Assembly: GCA_029867005.1 (NCBI GenBank)
Contig: CP123443.1
Span: 930,001 to 994,000 of the forward strand
From: Candidatus Haliotispira prima
GTDB taxonomy: Bacteria > Spirochaetota > Spirochaetia > SP-2023
DNA length: 64,000 nt
Direction of reading: 5' to 3'
Under the pieces are notes generated by a model, which was not told the origin of the DNA, made no database searches, and worked only from the letters and a program-made list of their open reading frames with translations. Positions 17,037 through 26,900 of the stretch are shown here, piece after piece (position 1 is the stretch's first letter; every line of letters begins with the position of its first letter). A program made the translations under genes and the position numbers.

Positions 17037-19352
17037 GTGTCCCTTACTACTACTGTATTAGGCTATCCCCGTATCGGGGTCAAACGCGAATTCAAGCGGG
17101 CTCAGGAGTCCTACTGGAAAGGCAAAACGGATATTCGGGCACTACAAGATTCCGCCGCAAAAGTGCGTGAAGACAATTATCATCGTATGTTGGAAGCCGG
17201 AATTTCCGAAATCCCGGTGGGGGACTTTAGTTTCTACGACCATGTACTGGATTGTATCTGTATGCTGGGGGCGGTTCCGCAGCGTTATCGGGAGATTGCG
17301 GCCAAATTGGATCAGCCACTCGATTTGTTCTTTGCCATGGCTCGGGGGCACCAAAAAGATGGTGTCGATGTCGGCGCGATGGAAATGACGAAATGGTTTG
17401 ATACGAATTACCATAATATCGTCCCTGAATTGAGTGCCGACCAGAGCTTTACACTGGACAGTTCCCGTCTGCATGGTCTTTTACGGGAAGCGAAAGATAT
17501 AATTGGCGGCAAAGCTCTTGCCAATAGTACTACAGTTACGCTTCGGCCCGTGATTCTGGGGCCGGTAAGTTTTCTGCTGCTTTCCAAAGGCTTGGAACAA
17601 CCGCTGACCCTGCTGGACAAACTGTTGCCGGTGTACGGACAACTGCTTGCCGAGCTGGGCGAATATGAACACATTCAAATTGAAGAGCCATTTTTGGGCC
17701 TGGACTTGGATACGGCAGCAAAAGATGCCTACCGTAAGGCCTACAGTGTGCTGGGAGCCAAAGCCAAGCTCTTCGTCACCAGTTATTTTGCTCCACTGCG
17801 TGAAAATGCGGAAATAATTCTGAGTCAGCCCATTGAGACCCTGCACATTGACTTTGTCAACAATAGTGAGGCTGAAGTTAATGCGATTTTGGCCCTTCTG
17901 GAGCAGGGCAATGTCAAAGTTTCGGCCGGGATCGTTGATGGGCGCAATGTCTGGCGCAATAAACTGCGTCAGTCTTTGGCTTTGTTGCAAAAGATAGTGG
18001 CCAGAATCGGGACCGAACGTCTGATTGTCGGCTCGTCCTGTTCTTTGCTCCACAGCCCGGCAGATCTGAGTTGCGAAAAAGGCCATTTAAGCGAGGATGT
18101 CTATGGTCAACTGGCGTTTGCACGCCAGAAACTGGACGAAGTAGTGGCCTTGGCTAAGGGCCTGGAACAGGGCGAGGCTGCGATTGCAGCCGCACTGGCA
18201 GCGAGTGATGCCGCCATCGAAGCCCGCAAAAATTCTGAAGTCATTAACAATGCCGGGGTACAGCAGCGCGTTGCCAACATTAATTCGAAGGATACCGAAC
18301 GTCAGGGTCCCTTCGTCCAACGCCGGGAGAAACAGGTGGCCAAGCTGAATCTGCCGCTGTTCCCCACCACAACCATCGGTTCTTTTCCCCAGACGGCGGC
18401 AGTGCGCAAGAAGCGCAATGCCTTTCGCAAGGGGGAAATTACGGCCGGACAGTACCAAGCCTACCTGGAAGAAGAAACCATACAATGCATTAGGATGCAG
18501 AGTGATTTGGACTTGGATGTGCTGGTTCACGGCGAATTTGAGCGCACGGACATGGTGGAATACTTTGGAGAGCAATTGGACGGTTTGGCTTTTACCGCGA
18601 ACGGTTGGGTACAGTCCTACGGTTCGCGCTGTGTGCGTCCGCCGGTAATTTACGGCGATGTGTCGCGCCCCAAACCGATGACAGTGGATTGGATGAGTTT
18701 TGCTCAGCAGCAGACTCATCGCCCGATGAAGGCGATGTTGACCGGGCCGATCACGATTCTCAAGTGGTCTTTTGTGCGCGATGACCAGCCGTTGTCCCGT
18801 ACCTGTGCGCAGATTGCCTTTGCTCTTCGGGACGAGGTGTTGGATCTGGAGAAGGCTGGCCTGCCGATCATCCAGATTGATGAGCCTGCCATCCGCGAGG
18901 CTCTGCCGCTGCGCAAAGCCGATCAGAAGACGTATTTGGACTGGGCAGTGCAAAGTTTTCGCATCAGTGCTGCGGGGGTACAGGACGAGACACAGGTCCA
19001 CACCCACATGTGCTATTCGGAGTTTAATGAGATAATGGATGCCATTGCCGCAATGGATACAGATGTTATCAGTATTGAGGCTTCGCGCTCGCAGTTGGAC
19101 ATCCTGAAAGTGATGAGCGAAGCCAAGTATCCGAGTGAAATTGGTCTGGGAGTCTACGACATCCATTCGCCGCGTGTGCCGGAGCCGAAAGAGATGGCCG
19201 ATGTCATTCGGAAAGCCAGTCAGTACTTGGAAAACTGGCAAGTATGGATCAACCCGGACTGTGGCTTGAAGACACGCGACTGGCCGGAAACGATAGGCGC
19301 GTTGCGCCGTATGGTGGAGGCGGCCAAGACGCTGCGCGAAGAACTGGCTTAA
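17037..19352 (+). CDS. metE: MetE: cobalamin-independent methionine synthase
   Basis: Transfers the methyl group from methyltetrahydropteroyl-polyglutamate to homocysteine without B12. 771 residues versus about 755 in the family, both (beta/alpha)8 barrels present. The N-terminal barrel starts TTTVLGYPRIGVKREFK. The C-terminal catalytic barrel carries FPTTTIGSFPQT, VHGEFERTDMVEYFGE, MLTGPITILKWSF, and the zinc-binding residues in HTHMCYSEF and NPDCGLKTRDW. The GTG start at 17037 is preceded by GAGAGAGG at a workable distance. Transcribed alone. Confidence 0.97.
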   Translation: MSLTTTVLGYPRIGVKREFKRAQESYWKGKTDIRALQDSAAKVREDNYHRMLEAGISEIPVGDFSFYDHVLDCICMLGAVPQRYREIAAKLDQPLDLFFAMARGHQKDGVDVGAMEMTKWFDTNYHNIVPELSADQSFTLDSSRLHGLLREAKDIIGGKALANSTTVTLRPVILGPVSFLLLSKGLEQPLTLLDKLLPVYGQLLAELGEYEHIQIEEPFLGLDLDTAAKDAYRKAYSVLGAKAKLFVTSYFAPLRENAEIILSQPIETLHIDFVNNSEAEVNAILALLEQGNVKVSAGIVDGRNVWRNKLRQSLALLQKIVARIGTERLIVGSSCSLLHSPADLSCEKGHLSEDVYGQLAFARQKLDEVVALAKGLEQGEAAIAAALAASDAAIEARKNSEVINNAGVQQRVANINSKDTERQGPFVQRREKQVAKLNLPLFPTTTIGSFPQTAAVRKKRNAFRKGEITAGQYQAYLEEETIQCIRMQSDLDLDVLVHGEFERTDMVEYFGEQLDGLAFTANGWVQSYGSRCVRPPVIYGDVSRPKPMTVDWMSFAQQQTHRPMKAMLTGPITILKWSFVRDDQPLSRTCAQIAFALRDEVLDLEKAGLPIIQIDEPAIREALPLRKADQKTYLDWAVQSFRISAAGVQDETQVHTHMCYSEFNEIMDAIAAMDTDVISIEASRSQLDILKVMSEAKYPSEIGLGVYDIHSPRVPEPKEMADVIRKASQYLENWQVWINPDCGLKTRDWPETIGALRRMVEAAKTLREELA

Positions 19353-19792
19353 TAAAACCGAAATTGTCCGGCATCAAGGATGGCAGACCGCTGTCCTTGA
19401 TGTCCCTGCCGTTCTGTTCTGCGGCCGGCTTGGGCACAGCAAGCTTTCCGGGTCCAGAGCAGGGCCCGGCAGGTGAGTGGAGCCAATCTTCTTTACTCCA
19501 TTTTGTGCACCTAATTTGGCCCTTATCATTGGCGGCGTTGACGGAAAGCGGATAGTTCACAGAATGGTTGTGCGGGAGCGATCCAAACCCGGAACCGGTC
19601 GGGCCTAGATCAGGCCAAGCCGAAACCGGCTATGCCGGAAAATATTTCAGTACGGTAAACGTGATCGGTTCTGCTGAAATTCCCGCTGTCACAGAAGCCG
19701 AGCTCCGGAGCAATTGAATTGTCCTTGAGCAACATGGTCAATGACGGAAATAACAAGATCAAAGTATTTCGACTGATGGAGGGATGCCCCCT
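19353..19792. other. intergenic region between metE and nadA
   Basis: 440 bp without a convincing gene. A stem CATCAAGGA/TCCTTGATG at about 19372-19401 may terminate metE. Several GC-rich inverted repeats occur at 19580-19700 but match no riboswitch I can name. Confidence 0.45.
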
Positions 19793-20836
19793 ATGTCTGA
19801 ACTATTGCAAATTACCGAACGCCCTCGGCTGGAGTACAGCGAAGAAGTGGCCGAGGAACTTTTGCCCTTGTATCAAAAAGTCCGGGATGTCATTCCCCCG
19901 ATGGAGTGGGCCTTTCATGCGCCCTATATCAAGGCCATCAATGAACTCAAGAAAGAGCGGAATGCCGTAATCTTGGCACATAATTATATGGGCCCGGAGA
20001 TTTTTCACGGCGTGGGTGACTTCCGGGGTGACAGCTTGCAACTGGCTATTGAAGCCGGCCGCACGGACGCAGAGATTATCGTTCAGGCAGGTGTCCACTT
20101 TATGGCGGAGACTTCCAAGCTGATGAATCCCGAAAAATTGGTATTGATGCCGGACATGGAAGCCGGCTGTTCTCTGGCCGAGTCGATTACGGCTGAGGAT
20201 GTGCGCCTGCTGCGTGAGCAGCAACCCGGACTGCCGATTGTGACGTATATCAACACCAGTGCCGCCGTTAAGGCGGAATGTGATGTGACCTGTACTTCTG
20301 CCAACGCCGCAAATATTGTGCGGCGTATTGCCGCAGAATTTGGCACCCGGGAAGTCATCATGCTGCCGGACGAATATCTGGCAAAGAACATCGCTGCCGA
20401 GTTGAAGGCGGAGGGTCTGAAGCTGTTAATCTGGCAGGGCCACTGTGAGGTGCACGAGCGTTTCCGACCGGAAGACCTGCGCACTATGCGCGGTGACAAC
20501 CCCGGCCTGAAAATTGTGGCCCACCCGGAGTGTCCCCCGGATGTCATTAAAGAAGCCGATTTTGCCGGTTCCACCTCTGCCATGATCCGCTGGATCGAAG
20601 AAAAACAACCAAAGAAAGTGATGTTGGTCACGGAATGTTCCATGAGTGCCAACATTGCGGTGACGGCACCCAGTGTCCGTTTTATCCGCCCTTGTAATCT
20701 GTGTCCGCATATGAAACGGATTACCTTGCAAAATATTTTGGATAGTCTGCTCTATTTGAGAAATCCGATAGAGATTGACGAAAATATTGTTTCCCGGGCC
20801 CGTGCTGCTGTCGAGCGCATGATCCGGCTGTCCTGA
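19793..20836 (+). CDS. nadA: NadA: quinolinate synthase
   Basis: Condenses iminoaspartate with dihydroxyacetone phosphate to quinolinate using a [4Fe-4S] cluster. Visible: AVILAHNYMGPEI, GDSLQLA, VHFMAETSK, the first cluster cysteine in MEAGCSLAES, CDVTCTSANA, and the others in HPECPPDV and CNLCPHMKRITLQNI. I start at the second ATG (19793) because GGAGGG at 19778-19783 sits nine bases before it and directly abuts the first ATG (19784). First gene of the nadABC operon. Confidence 0.96.
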   Translation: MSELLQITERPRLEYSEEVAEELLPLYQKVRDVIPPMEWAFHAPYIKAINELKKERNAVILAHNYMGPEIFHGVGDFRGDSLQLAIEAGRTDAEIIVQAGVHFMAETSKLMNPEKLVLMPDMEAGCSLAESITAEDVRLLREQQPGLPIVTYINTSAAVKAECDVTCTSANAANIVRRIAAEFGTREVIMLPDEYLAKNIAAELKAEGLKLLIWQGHCEVHERFRPEDLRTMRGDNPGLKIVAHPECPPDVIKEADFAGSTSAMIRWIEEKQPKKVMLVTECSMSANIAVTAPSVRFIRPCNLCPHMKRITLQNILDSLLYLRNPIEIDENIVSRARAAVERMIRLS

Positions 20837-20876
20837 TTGACAGTGACAGAATGTCACCGTACTGGCTACTGCGTTT

Positions 20877-22889
20877 GTGATGACAGAATTCCGGCCCTTC
20901 CCCGATTTGACTCCCCCGACTCACCCTAAGACCTCTCCCGGCCGGCCTTGCGAGGCCAACCGGGTGGTGATTATTGGTGCCGGTTTGGCGGGGTTGTTTG
21001 CCGCATTAAAGCTCTCTGAATCCGGTTCTTGGCCTGTGGTCTTGCTTTCTCCGGCCAAGTTGGGGGCCGGTAGTGCCAGTTCTTGGGCACAGGGAGGTAT
21101 TGCCGCCGCCGTGGGGCCCGACGATTCGGTAGGGCTTCACGTCAGGGATACTGTTGGTGTGGGTGTTGGCTTGAACGACCGTGCCGTTGTAGAGGCCATA
21201 TGTCAGTCCGCTCCAACATATATTGACGAATTGAACAGCTATGGTGTTGCGTTTGACTGGCTGGAAAGCCCTCCGGATTCGCCTAATGAGAGCGTGACGG
21301 GACAGAACGTCAAAGAGAAAGTCTCAGAAAAAATCAAAGAGAAGACAGAGAAGGACGCAACAGGACAGGCAGAAGTTCTACTAAAGGGAAGGCGTCCTAT
21401 GTATGCCCTCTCGCGTGAAGCAGCGCACAGTGCAAATCGGATAGTTCGTTGCACCGGGGACAGCTCGGGCCGCATGATTATGGAAAGCCTGATTGCCCAG
21501 GTGGAGCGACAGCCCCTGATTACGGTACTGGAAGGTGTCTCGGCCCACCGCCTGTTGCAGGATGCCAATGGCCAAGTCTGCGGGGTGTCTTACCACCACT
21601 TGGCTCGGCCTGCCGGCTGGGAACAAAATGAACAGGCAAATTCTGATGCAGTGTCTCCCGGAGAGGAGCGTGTCGGAAGCTTTGCCGCCAAAGTTGTGAT
21701 TTTGGCCTGTGGTGGCATAGGTTCCTTGTTTGAGGCCTCTACCAACCCCCAAAGTGCCCAGGGTCAGGGTCTGGGTATGGCGGCACTCGCAGGTGCCGTC
21801 TTGGCCGACAGTGAGTTTGTTCAGTTCCATCCCACTGCACTGGACTTGGAGGAACGGCCCCGACCCTTGGCCAGTGAGACGCTGCGCGGTGAAGGGGCCA
21901 CCCTGCTCGATGCCGCAGGCAAGTGTTTCATGCAAGAGGGAGACTCCGCCCTCGCCGGGGCGGAACTGGCCCCGCGCGACATCGTGGCCCGAGCGGTGTT
22001 CCGGGCACGCCGGGAGAGTGGCGGTGCCTATCTGGACTGCCGTCATTTATGCGGTGACAGCGTTACATTTTCCCGACGCTTCCCCACTTTGTGGCAGAGT
22101 GTCCAACGGCACGGACTCAATCCGCACCGCGATTTGTTGCCCGTGATTCCGGCCGCCCACTATCACATGGGTGGCGTGGCGACGGACCTGCGTGCCCGCA
22201 GCTCCGTTCCGGGCCTGTGGGCCATAGGGGAAGTGGCCTGTACTGGCTTCCACGGGGCCAATCGCTTGGCCTCTAATTCCCTGCTCGAAGCGATGGTCAT
22301 GGCCGGCAATGCGGCAGAAGACATACTGGGTCGGATTGAGACTTGGTCGGTGGATGCTGTGAACAATAGCCCGGAAAGCACTTTGGCCGCTGAGCTTGCC
22401 GATGGAAAGTCAGGCCGGTCTTTCGCAGCAGATCCTACGGAACAGGCCGATACAGATATTGGCCGACAGGCAGGGGCAGAATCTCCGGAATCCCCCACGT
22501 TGCAAGAATTGATGTCCCGATATGTCGGAGTGGATCGCAGTACGGAAGGCTTGATCACGGCACTGAAAGGCATACTCCGGCATGCCCCGCAGAGTCTTTT
22601 CATGGATGTTGTGATGAATGATCCTGCTGACAGCGAGGGTTTTCGGGGCCTCAAATCTCGGTCTGTCAGCCGGAACAATGCTTTGGTGGCGGCTCTGTTT
22701 ATTGCCTGTGCTGCTTTGTTGCGCAGTGAGTCGCGCGGTAGTCACTACTACCTTTCTTCCGCTCGGTCCTCCGTTTCTGTTTCCCCGGAATTACAGACGT
22801 TGCTGGATCAATATTGCAGCAACGGCAGGCGCAGTTTTCTGGATTGGTCGGGGGTCTGCCGAATTTTGAATGTACTGCGAGACTGTTAA
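20877..22889 (+). CDS. nadB: NadB: L-aspartate oxidase
   Basis: FAD enzyme that oxidises aspartate to iminoaspartate, the NadA substrate. N-terminal Rossmann motif VVIIGAGLAGLFAALKLSE, SSWAQGGIAAAVG, SREAAHSANRIV, and C-terminal NNALVAALF and ESRGSHYYLSSAR with the substrate-binding Arg-His. 670 residues, well above the usual 530. The excess sits in a charged Lys/Glu insertion (about residues 140-170) and a longer linker before the helical domain. The start is GTG 20877 or the adjacent ATG 20880; the spacing from nadA is 40 bp. Confidence 0.95.
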   Translation: MMTEFRPFPDLTPPTHPKTSPGRPCEANRVVIIGAGLAGLFAALKLSESGSWPVVLLSPAKLGAGSASSWAQGGIAAAVGPDDSVGLHVRDTVGVGVGLNDRAVVEAICQSAPTYIDELNSYGVAFDWLESPPDSPNESVTGQNVKEKVSEKIKEKTEKDATGQAEVLLKGRRPMYALSREAAHSANRIVRCTGDSSGRMIMESLIAQVERQPLITVLEGVSAHRLLQDANGQVCGVSYHHLARPAGWEQNEQANSDAVSPGEERVGSFAAKVVILACGGIGSLFEASTNPQSAQGQGLGMAALAGAVLADSEFVQFHPTALDLEERPRPLASETLRGEGATLLDAAGKCFMQEGDSALAGAELAPRDIVARAVFRARRESGGAYLDCRHLCGDSVTFSRRFPTLWQSVQRHGLNPHRDLLPVIPAAHYHMGGVATDLRARSSVPGLWAIGEVACTGFHGANRLASNSLLEAMVMAGNAAEDILGRIETWSVDAVNNSPESTLAAELADGKSGRSFAADPTEQADTDIGRQAGAESPESPTLQELMSRYVGVDRSTEGLITALKGILRHAPQSLFMDVVMNDPADSEGFRGLKSRSVSRNNALVAALFIACAALLRSESRGSHYYLSSARSSVSVSPELQTLLDQYCSNGRRSFLDWSGVCRILNVLRDC

Positions 22890-22937
22890 GTCGGTCACGG
22901 CTTGCTGAGAAGCGAGCCCAAGGAGGCCAAACAGGTC

Positions 22938-23861
22938 ATGAATTCCACAGGTTTGCGAGAGCCCATTCCCGGTCATATCATCCGTCAGGCACTAGACCGT
23001 GCCTTTGTTGAAGACTGGGGGCTGAGCGGTGATATCACCAGCCGAGCCTGCATTTCGCCGGATGTTCAGGTGCAAGCCCAACTGCGGCTGCGCGGCAGTG
23101 AGGGGCTCAACGACTACGTTCCGGCCGGACTGGAATTGGCCAAGGCGGCTTTTCATTACGATGATGCGAAAGAAACAGAACAGGGCCGGTCGGCCCTGCG
23201 TGTGGAGTTACGGCAAAGTGACGGGGCAGTGGTCAGCCCCGGCAGTGTTTTGGCCGAAATCTCCGGGCCGGCCAGACTGTTGCTTGGCCGCGAACGTGTA
23301 GCTCTCAACTATTTGTGTCACCTGAGCGGTATAGCCAGTGTGACGCGGCAGTATGTCCGGGCCGTGGCCCACACTTCGGCCCGAATTGTCGATACCCGAA
23401 AGACCACACCGGGCCTGCGTGCCTTGGAGAAATTTGCTGTGCGCTGTGGTGGGGGCGGCAATCATCGCTTTGGCCTCTTCGATGCCATGATGATTAAGGA
23501 TAATCATATTGCGGCAGCAGGCGGGATTGTCCCCGCCCTTCGGGCGGCCAGGGCAAACGGTGGACACATGGTCAGCGTCGAGCTGGAGGTGGACACCTTG
23601 GAGCAGTTATATCAAGTGAATTTTGACGACAACACCCTGCGGCCGGACTGCGTCCTGCTCGACAACATGAGCTTGGGCGACATGAAAAGGGCAGTTGCCT
23701 ACGTGGCCAAACGTGCATTTTGTGAGGCATCCGGCGGCATCCGGCTGGAACGCGTGCCGGACATTGCCGAAACAGGGGTGGACCTAATTTCGGTTGGGGC
23801 CCTGACTCATTCCGCTCCAATTGTTGATATAGGTTTAGATATCAATCTTTCACACTCATAG
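22938..23861 (+). CDS. nadC: NadC: nicotinate-nucleotide diphosphorylase (carboxylating)
   Basis: Converts quinolinate and PRPP to nicotinate mononucleotide. Family motifs: EDWGLSGDITS, LNYLCHLSGIAS, ARIVDTRKTTPGLRALEK, CGGGGNHRFGLFDAMMIKDNHI, and ISVGALTHSA near the C-terminus. I use the ATG at 22938 with AGGAGG at 22921-22926; a TTG at 22902 extends the frame but has no ribosome site. Length 307 residues. It completes the aspartate-to-NaMN pathway with nadA and nadB. Confidence 0.95.
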   Translation: MNSTGLREPIPGHIIRQALDRAFVEDWGLSGDITSRACISPDVQVQAQLRLRGSEGLNDYVPAGLELAKAAFHYDDAKETEQGRSALRVELRQSDGAVVSPGSVLAEISGPARLLLGRERVALNYLCHLSGIASVTRQYVRAVAHTSARIVDTRKTTPGLRALEKFAVRCGGGGNHRFGLFDAMMIKDNHIAAAGGIVPALRAARANGGHMVSVELEVDTLEQLYQVNFDDNTLRPDCVLLDNMSLGDMKRAVAYVAKRAFCEASGGIRLERVPDIAETGVDLISVGALTHSAPIVDIGLDINLSHS

Positions 23862-23918
23862 ATGTAGATACTGATACCGGCTTATAAGTACGTCAAATCT
23901 ATTCCCCGGCAGTGCATT

Positions 23919-23936
23919 TTCCCGGTTCCCCGGGAA
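23919..23936. terminator. small hairpin between convergent genes
   Basis: Stem TTCCCGG/CCGGGAA with a 4-nt loop between nadC and the coiled-coil gene. No T run, so weak. Confidence 0.3.
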
Positions 23937-23942
23937 GCATCT

Positions 23943-26900
23943 CTAGGAAGCAGACGGCAGCATTTCCAGAATCAGTTCTACCTCGCCGACACTGAGTTGG
24001 GTAGCCCGGGCGATCTCGTTACTGCTCCAATTTTTGCTGTGCAACTGAATTACGGTGCTGCGTACATCGCTGTCGACCTTGCCGGCACCGTGTGAATTGC
24101 GCTCGCCCGGTTGGTTCTTGCGCATGATGGTTTCGACGGTGCGCAAGTTGTTTTGAATATCTTGTGATAATTCGAGCATTCGCGTTTCTGTCTTGGCAAT
24201 CCAGCCGCGCATTTTGTCGATGCCCTGGCTGTCTTCATGCAGTTCTGCGATGGCTTCCTGCATTTGACCCAATTCTTGCTGCGTACTTTGGAGTTGCTGC
24301 TGCTGCTGCTCCAGTTCCTGTCGGAGTTCCTGCGTTTTATCAAGGCCCAGTTCCAATGGCTCCAGTTGCTCTTGGAGAACTTGAATTTTTTGGTCCAGTG
24401 AGCCCAAATTATCGCTGTAATTGTGGAGCAGCGAAGTGGCTTCCAACAACTGATCTTTGCGCTCATCGAACAATCCGAGCAGATCATTGCTTTCATTGTA
24501 CAAATACTCCAGCTTATTCAACTGGTTTTGGTAATTAGAAACAGACTCTTGCTGCTGCTCCAAACTTTCGCGCTGTTGGTACAGGTCGCCGGACAGTTGC
24601 AAGACCTGCTGCATCTGTTCTTCCATTTCCGTCAGCTCATTGCGTCTGGCCAGCAGAGTTGCCAACTGTTCAGAAATTTTCTGACCCAGGAGATTATTCT
24701 CGTCCAGGTTGTCGTGCAACTGCGTAATCTCTTCTTCCATCCCGCGCAGGAGTCCTGCCTTTTGTTCCAGCTCCTCAATACTCTTCCGGAGCTTCAGACT
24801 TTCGGGCATGGCCTTTTTGAGGTTGGTCAAGGTCTGCTCAGAATGGTCAATCGTAGATTTCAGGTCACTGACATCCTGGTGCATGTTGGCCAAATCATCG
24901 CGCAGAGCCTGGCGTTCTTCCGAATTGATCTGATCCAGATCGCGGGTGCTGCCCGCAATTTTTTCGCAGAACCGACGATGGTTTTCTTCCAGTTCCAGTT
25001 TCAGCCGTTCAGAATGTTGTTCGACATCCTGAGTCAGGGTCTGATTTAGGTTTTCCAGACCCTCTTCCTGCTGCCGGGTTAATTGTTGCAGGTGCCCCAG
25101 CTCCTTGTACAACCGCTCGCGCTCGCGCTCCATAGTTGTCTGCAATTGTTTGTGCAAATCCTGAAATTCGCGTCTCTGCTGCTGGGTTTCTTTCTGTACA
25201 GATCGTTGCTGCTCTTGCCAAAATCGGTCGCGACTGCGCTGAGCCTCTTGGGCTGCCTGCTCTTCCTTCGTATTCTGTTCGGCTTGAAATCTGTCACTCC
25301 ACTGACCCAATTCTTGGGCCAAATGCTCCTGTTGCTTTTCTTTCAGGTCTTCGCTGAACTCGTTTAAGCTCTTGCGCAAATTTTGTTTCCGTTCTTCAAA
25401 ACGCTGAATGAAGTCTTCGTCCCACTTATTCATGGCTTGATACTGACTGTCGATTTTCTCCGAGAAATCCTTCTGATACTGTTCCAGCAAGCCTCGGCCT
25501 TCCCGTTCCCGTTCCAGCAAGCCCTGCTGGTAGAGCCGTGCCTGCTCCCGAGTATTTTGCTCTGCCTGGGCAAACTGGTGATCCGTACTGCTACGCAGCT
25601 CCGAGACAGAAGATTCGATTTCTTTGCGCAGGTCGGCCGTGTGGCTCGACAAATTCTTGTTCAGGTTGCCCAAACGTTCATCGGCATCACGCTGAAATTG
25701 TTGCAACTGCTTCAAAGTCTGTACCTGCTCAGTCTGTGCCTCTTCGACACGGTACTGTTGGGCATATTGTTTCTGCTTGAGCTTTTCCAAATGGTTGTCA
25801 AATTCCTCCAGCAGACTTTCCTGACGTTGTTCCCAATCTTCCCTGCGTTTTGCCAGTTGCTTGGCCATTGCCTCTTGTGTGTCGCCCAGTTCATGATTCC
25901 AGTTATCCCAGAGCGTATCTTTTTTCTGTTGGACTAAGGTTAATTCATTTTCCAGAGTCTGCTGTTTGGTCTGAAGCAGCTTCCGTTGCACCTCAAAATT
26001 TTGTTCGCCCTCGCTGCTCAGTTTCCCAAATTGTTCCAGACAGTCGTTCATCCGTTGCCGGACTTCTTGCTCTATTTCGCGCTCCAGTTTTGGGCCCAAG
26101 ACTTGAAGGGATTCCATCTGTTTTGCCCGCACGGCTTCCATGGCCTGTTTCTGTTGATCCCACTCTTCTTCCTGGTTGCTGAATTGTGCCCCCATCAACT
26201 CTTGATGTGTGGCCATATCTTTGCGGCGTTCTTCCAGCCAATCCTGCCAGATTTGGGTTTGCTCCTCGCGGGCCGCCGTCTGTTCGTCAAAGAATCGTTC
26301 TAACTCCTTGCGGTTGCGTACCAATTCGTGCTGTACATTCCGGTGGGCCTCCGTTTCCCGGAGACCTTCACCCAAACGCTCTTGCCAGCTTTCTATGAAA
26401 TCGTGCTGCTTCCGGCGTTGCTCTTCCAGCGTCGAATCCTGTTCCCGCCACACCCGGTCAAGGTGTTGCAGGCCCTGCCGACGCTGCTCCATAGTGCGCT
26501 GCCAGGTTTCTTGGGAGTTCTCCTCAGCCTGTTTCAGTTGTTTCTGCCAACGTTGGTCTTCTTCTTTCAGTTTTTCGGCAAAGCGTGTGTGCAGTTTGTG
26601 CAATTTCTCGTGGGCACTTTTTTGCTCTTCGTTCAGAGCTTTGCTCAAATTCTGCTTGTGCCGGCCGATCTCGTCGTGGATCGTGTCAAATTCATCGAGG
26701 GCATTATTCTGGAAATTCTCCAGATACGCTTCCTGCCGTTGCAGCATCTTTTGCTCAGCCAACTTAATGTTCTGATCGGCGATATTGGCTTTAGCTTGGG
26801 TAGACTCTTTGGCACTGCGCAAATATTCGAGAATTTGCTCTTGTTCCAAATCATGCTGCTGTTGCAGAGCCCCGGCCTCTTTCAGAACTTGCTGCAAACG

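Noticed and set aside
17012-17046. ATCGAGAGAGGTGTAGAG before metE resembles the start of a SAM-I riboswitch
   Set aside because: The remaining conserved riboswitch elements are missing and the metE coding sequence starts at once. The match mostly reflects the Shine-Dalgarno.
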